This document shows, piece by piece, positions 5,576 through 5,782 of a DNA stretch of 5,782 nucleotides. The stretch lies in NCBI GenBank assembly GCA_003170115.1, contig PMZS01000003.1:1-5782 (forward strand), read 5' to 3'. Positions within the stretch are counted from its first letter, which is position 1. Each line of letters starts with the position of its first letter. This DNA comes from Spirochaetaceae bacterium (lineage in GTDB: Bacteria; Spirochaetota; Spirochaetia; SZUA-6; Fen-1364). A program made the position numbers and the translations under genes. A model generated the notes under the pieces. It had not been told where the DNA came from, did not search any database, and was given only the letters and a program-made list of their open reading frames with translations.

Positions 5576-5782
5576 ATGACTTCGCGGGAAAGGGTAATCT
5601 ACGGTACAAGGAAAACCCGTGGATCGGCTTGCGTTCAACTTCCGTGCCCAAGGTAGAAGTTTTCCAGGAGCTGCAGCGCTATTTCAGTCTATCTAGTATT
5701 GAAGATGTTGTTATTCTGGCCAAATCGGATTTTCGTGATGCAGTTCGTTGCAAGCATGGGCGGAGTACGGTCGGTCCACCTG
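5576..5782 (+). pseudogene. Uroporphyrinogen decarboxylase-family (URO-D/MtaA-like) gene, frameshifted and cut by window edge
   Basis: Three successive frames together read like the N-terminus of a URO-D-family protein, a group that includes corrinoid methyltransferases such as MtaA as well as true heme-pathway URO-D. Frame one from the ATG gives MTSRERVI. The next frame gives TVQGKPVDRLAFNFRAQ (from 5601), matching the family's usual RERV-x-G-x-PVDR opening. The third gives KVEVFQELQRYF (from 5650), then IEDVVILAKSDFRDAV and a GPP near the edge. Read straight from the ATG the frame stops after 26 residues at 5654-5656. Joining the pieces needs two changes, each shifting the frame in the same direction (near 5597-5600 and 5646-5650). 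It sits 31 nt after E1 beta, so it was the next gene of the operon. It could be a real pseudogene or could reflect sequencing indels. Confidence 0.55.

Noticed and set aside
5139..5651. Minus-strand open frame of 170 codons
   Set aside because: It is antisense to E1 beta, shows no family features, and appears to be a by-product of codon bias.

Overview
The window looks like bacterial chromosome of moderate GC content with strong Shine-Dalgarno sites (GAGGAGG, AAGGAGG, GGGAGG) and tightly packed genes on the plus strand. The lineage cannot be fixed from the sequence. An anaerobic or environmental bacterium is a reasonable guess, because IS1634-type transposases, two-subunit transketolases and URO-D-like methyltransferase relatives are common there, but this is inference.

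Layout. Positions 797 to 1 (minus strand) carry the N-terminal 265 codons of an IS1634-family transposase that runs off the left edge. Positions 798-1563 hold no intact gene. They include a plus-strand reading frame (about 926-1351) that reads like protein but is broken by stops, then a candidate sigma70-type promoter (1408-1436), a perfect 7-bp hairpin (1518-1534) and a strong ribosome binding site. From 1564 a plus-strand operon runs: a 31-residue membrane peptide (1564-1659), a transketolase N-terminal subunit (1656-2522, joined by an ATGA overlap), a transketolase C-terminal subunit (2506-3432, 17-nt overlap), a 122-nt gap with two inverted repeats, a 2-oxoacid/acetoin dehydrogenase-type E1 alpha subunit (3555-4532), its E1 beta subunit (4561-5544), and the start of a uroporphyrinogen decarboxylase (URO-D)-like gene (5576 to the right edge) that appears to be frameshifted twice.

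How the genes may work together. Two different heterodimeric thiamine diphosphate (ThDP) enzymes lie side by side: a split transketolase, which moves two-carbon ketol units between sugars, and an E1 alpha/beta pair, which decarboxylates a 2-oxoacid or cleaves acetoin. No lipoyl E2 or E3 gene is visible, so the E1 pair either borrows E2/E3 from elsewhere (or from beyond the right edge) or works without them. The set suggests a catabolic or specialised sugar/ketone pathway, but the substrate cannot be read from the sequence. The most notable details are a Glu in place of the usual metal-binding Asp in the transketolase ThDP motif, the coupled membrane micro-ORF, and the decayed genes at both ends of the operon.
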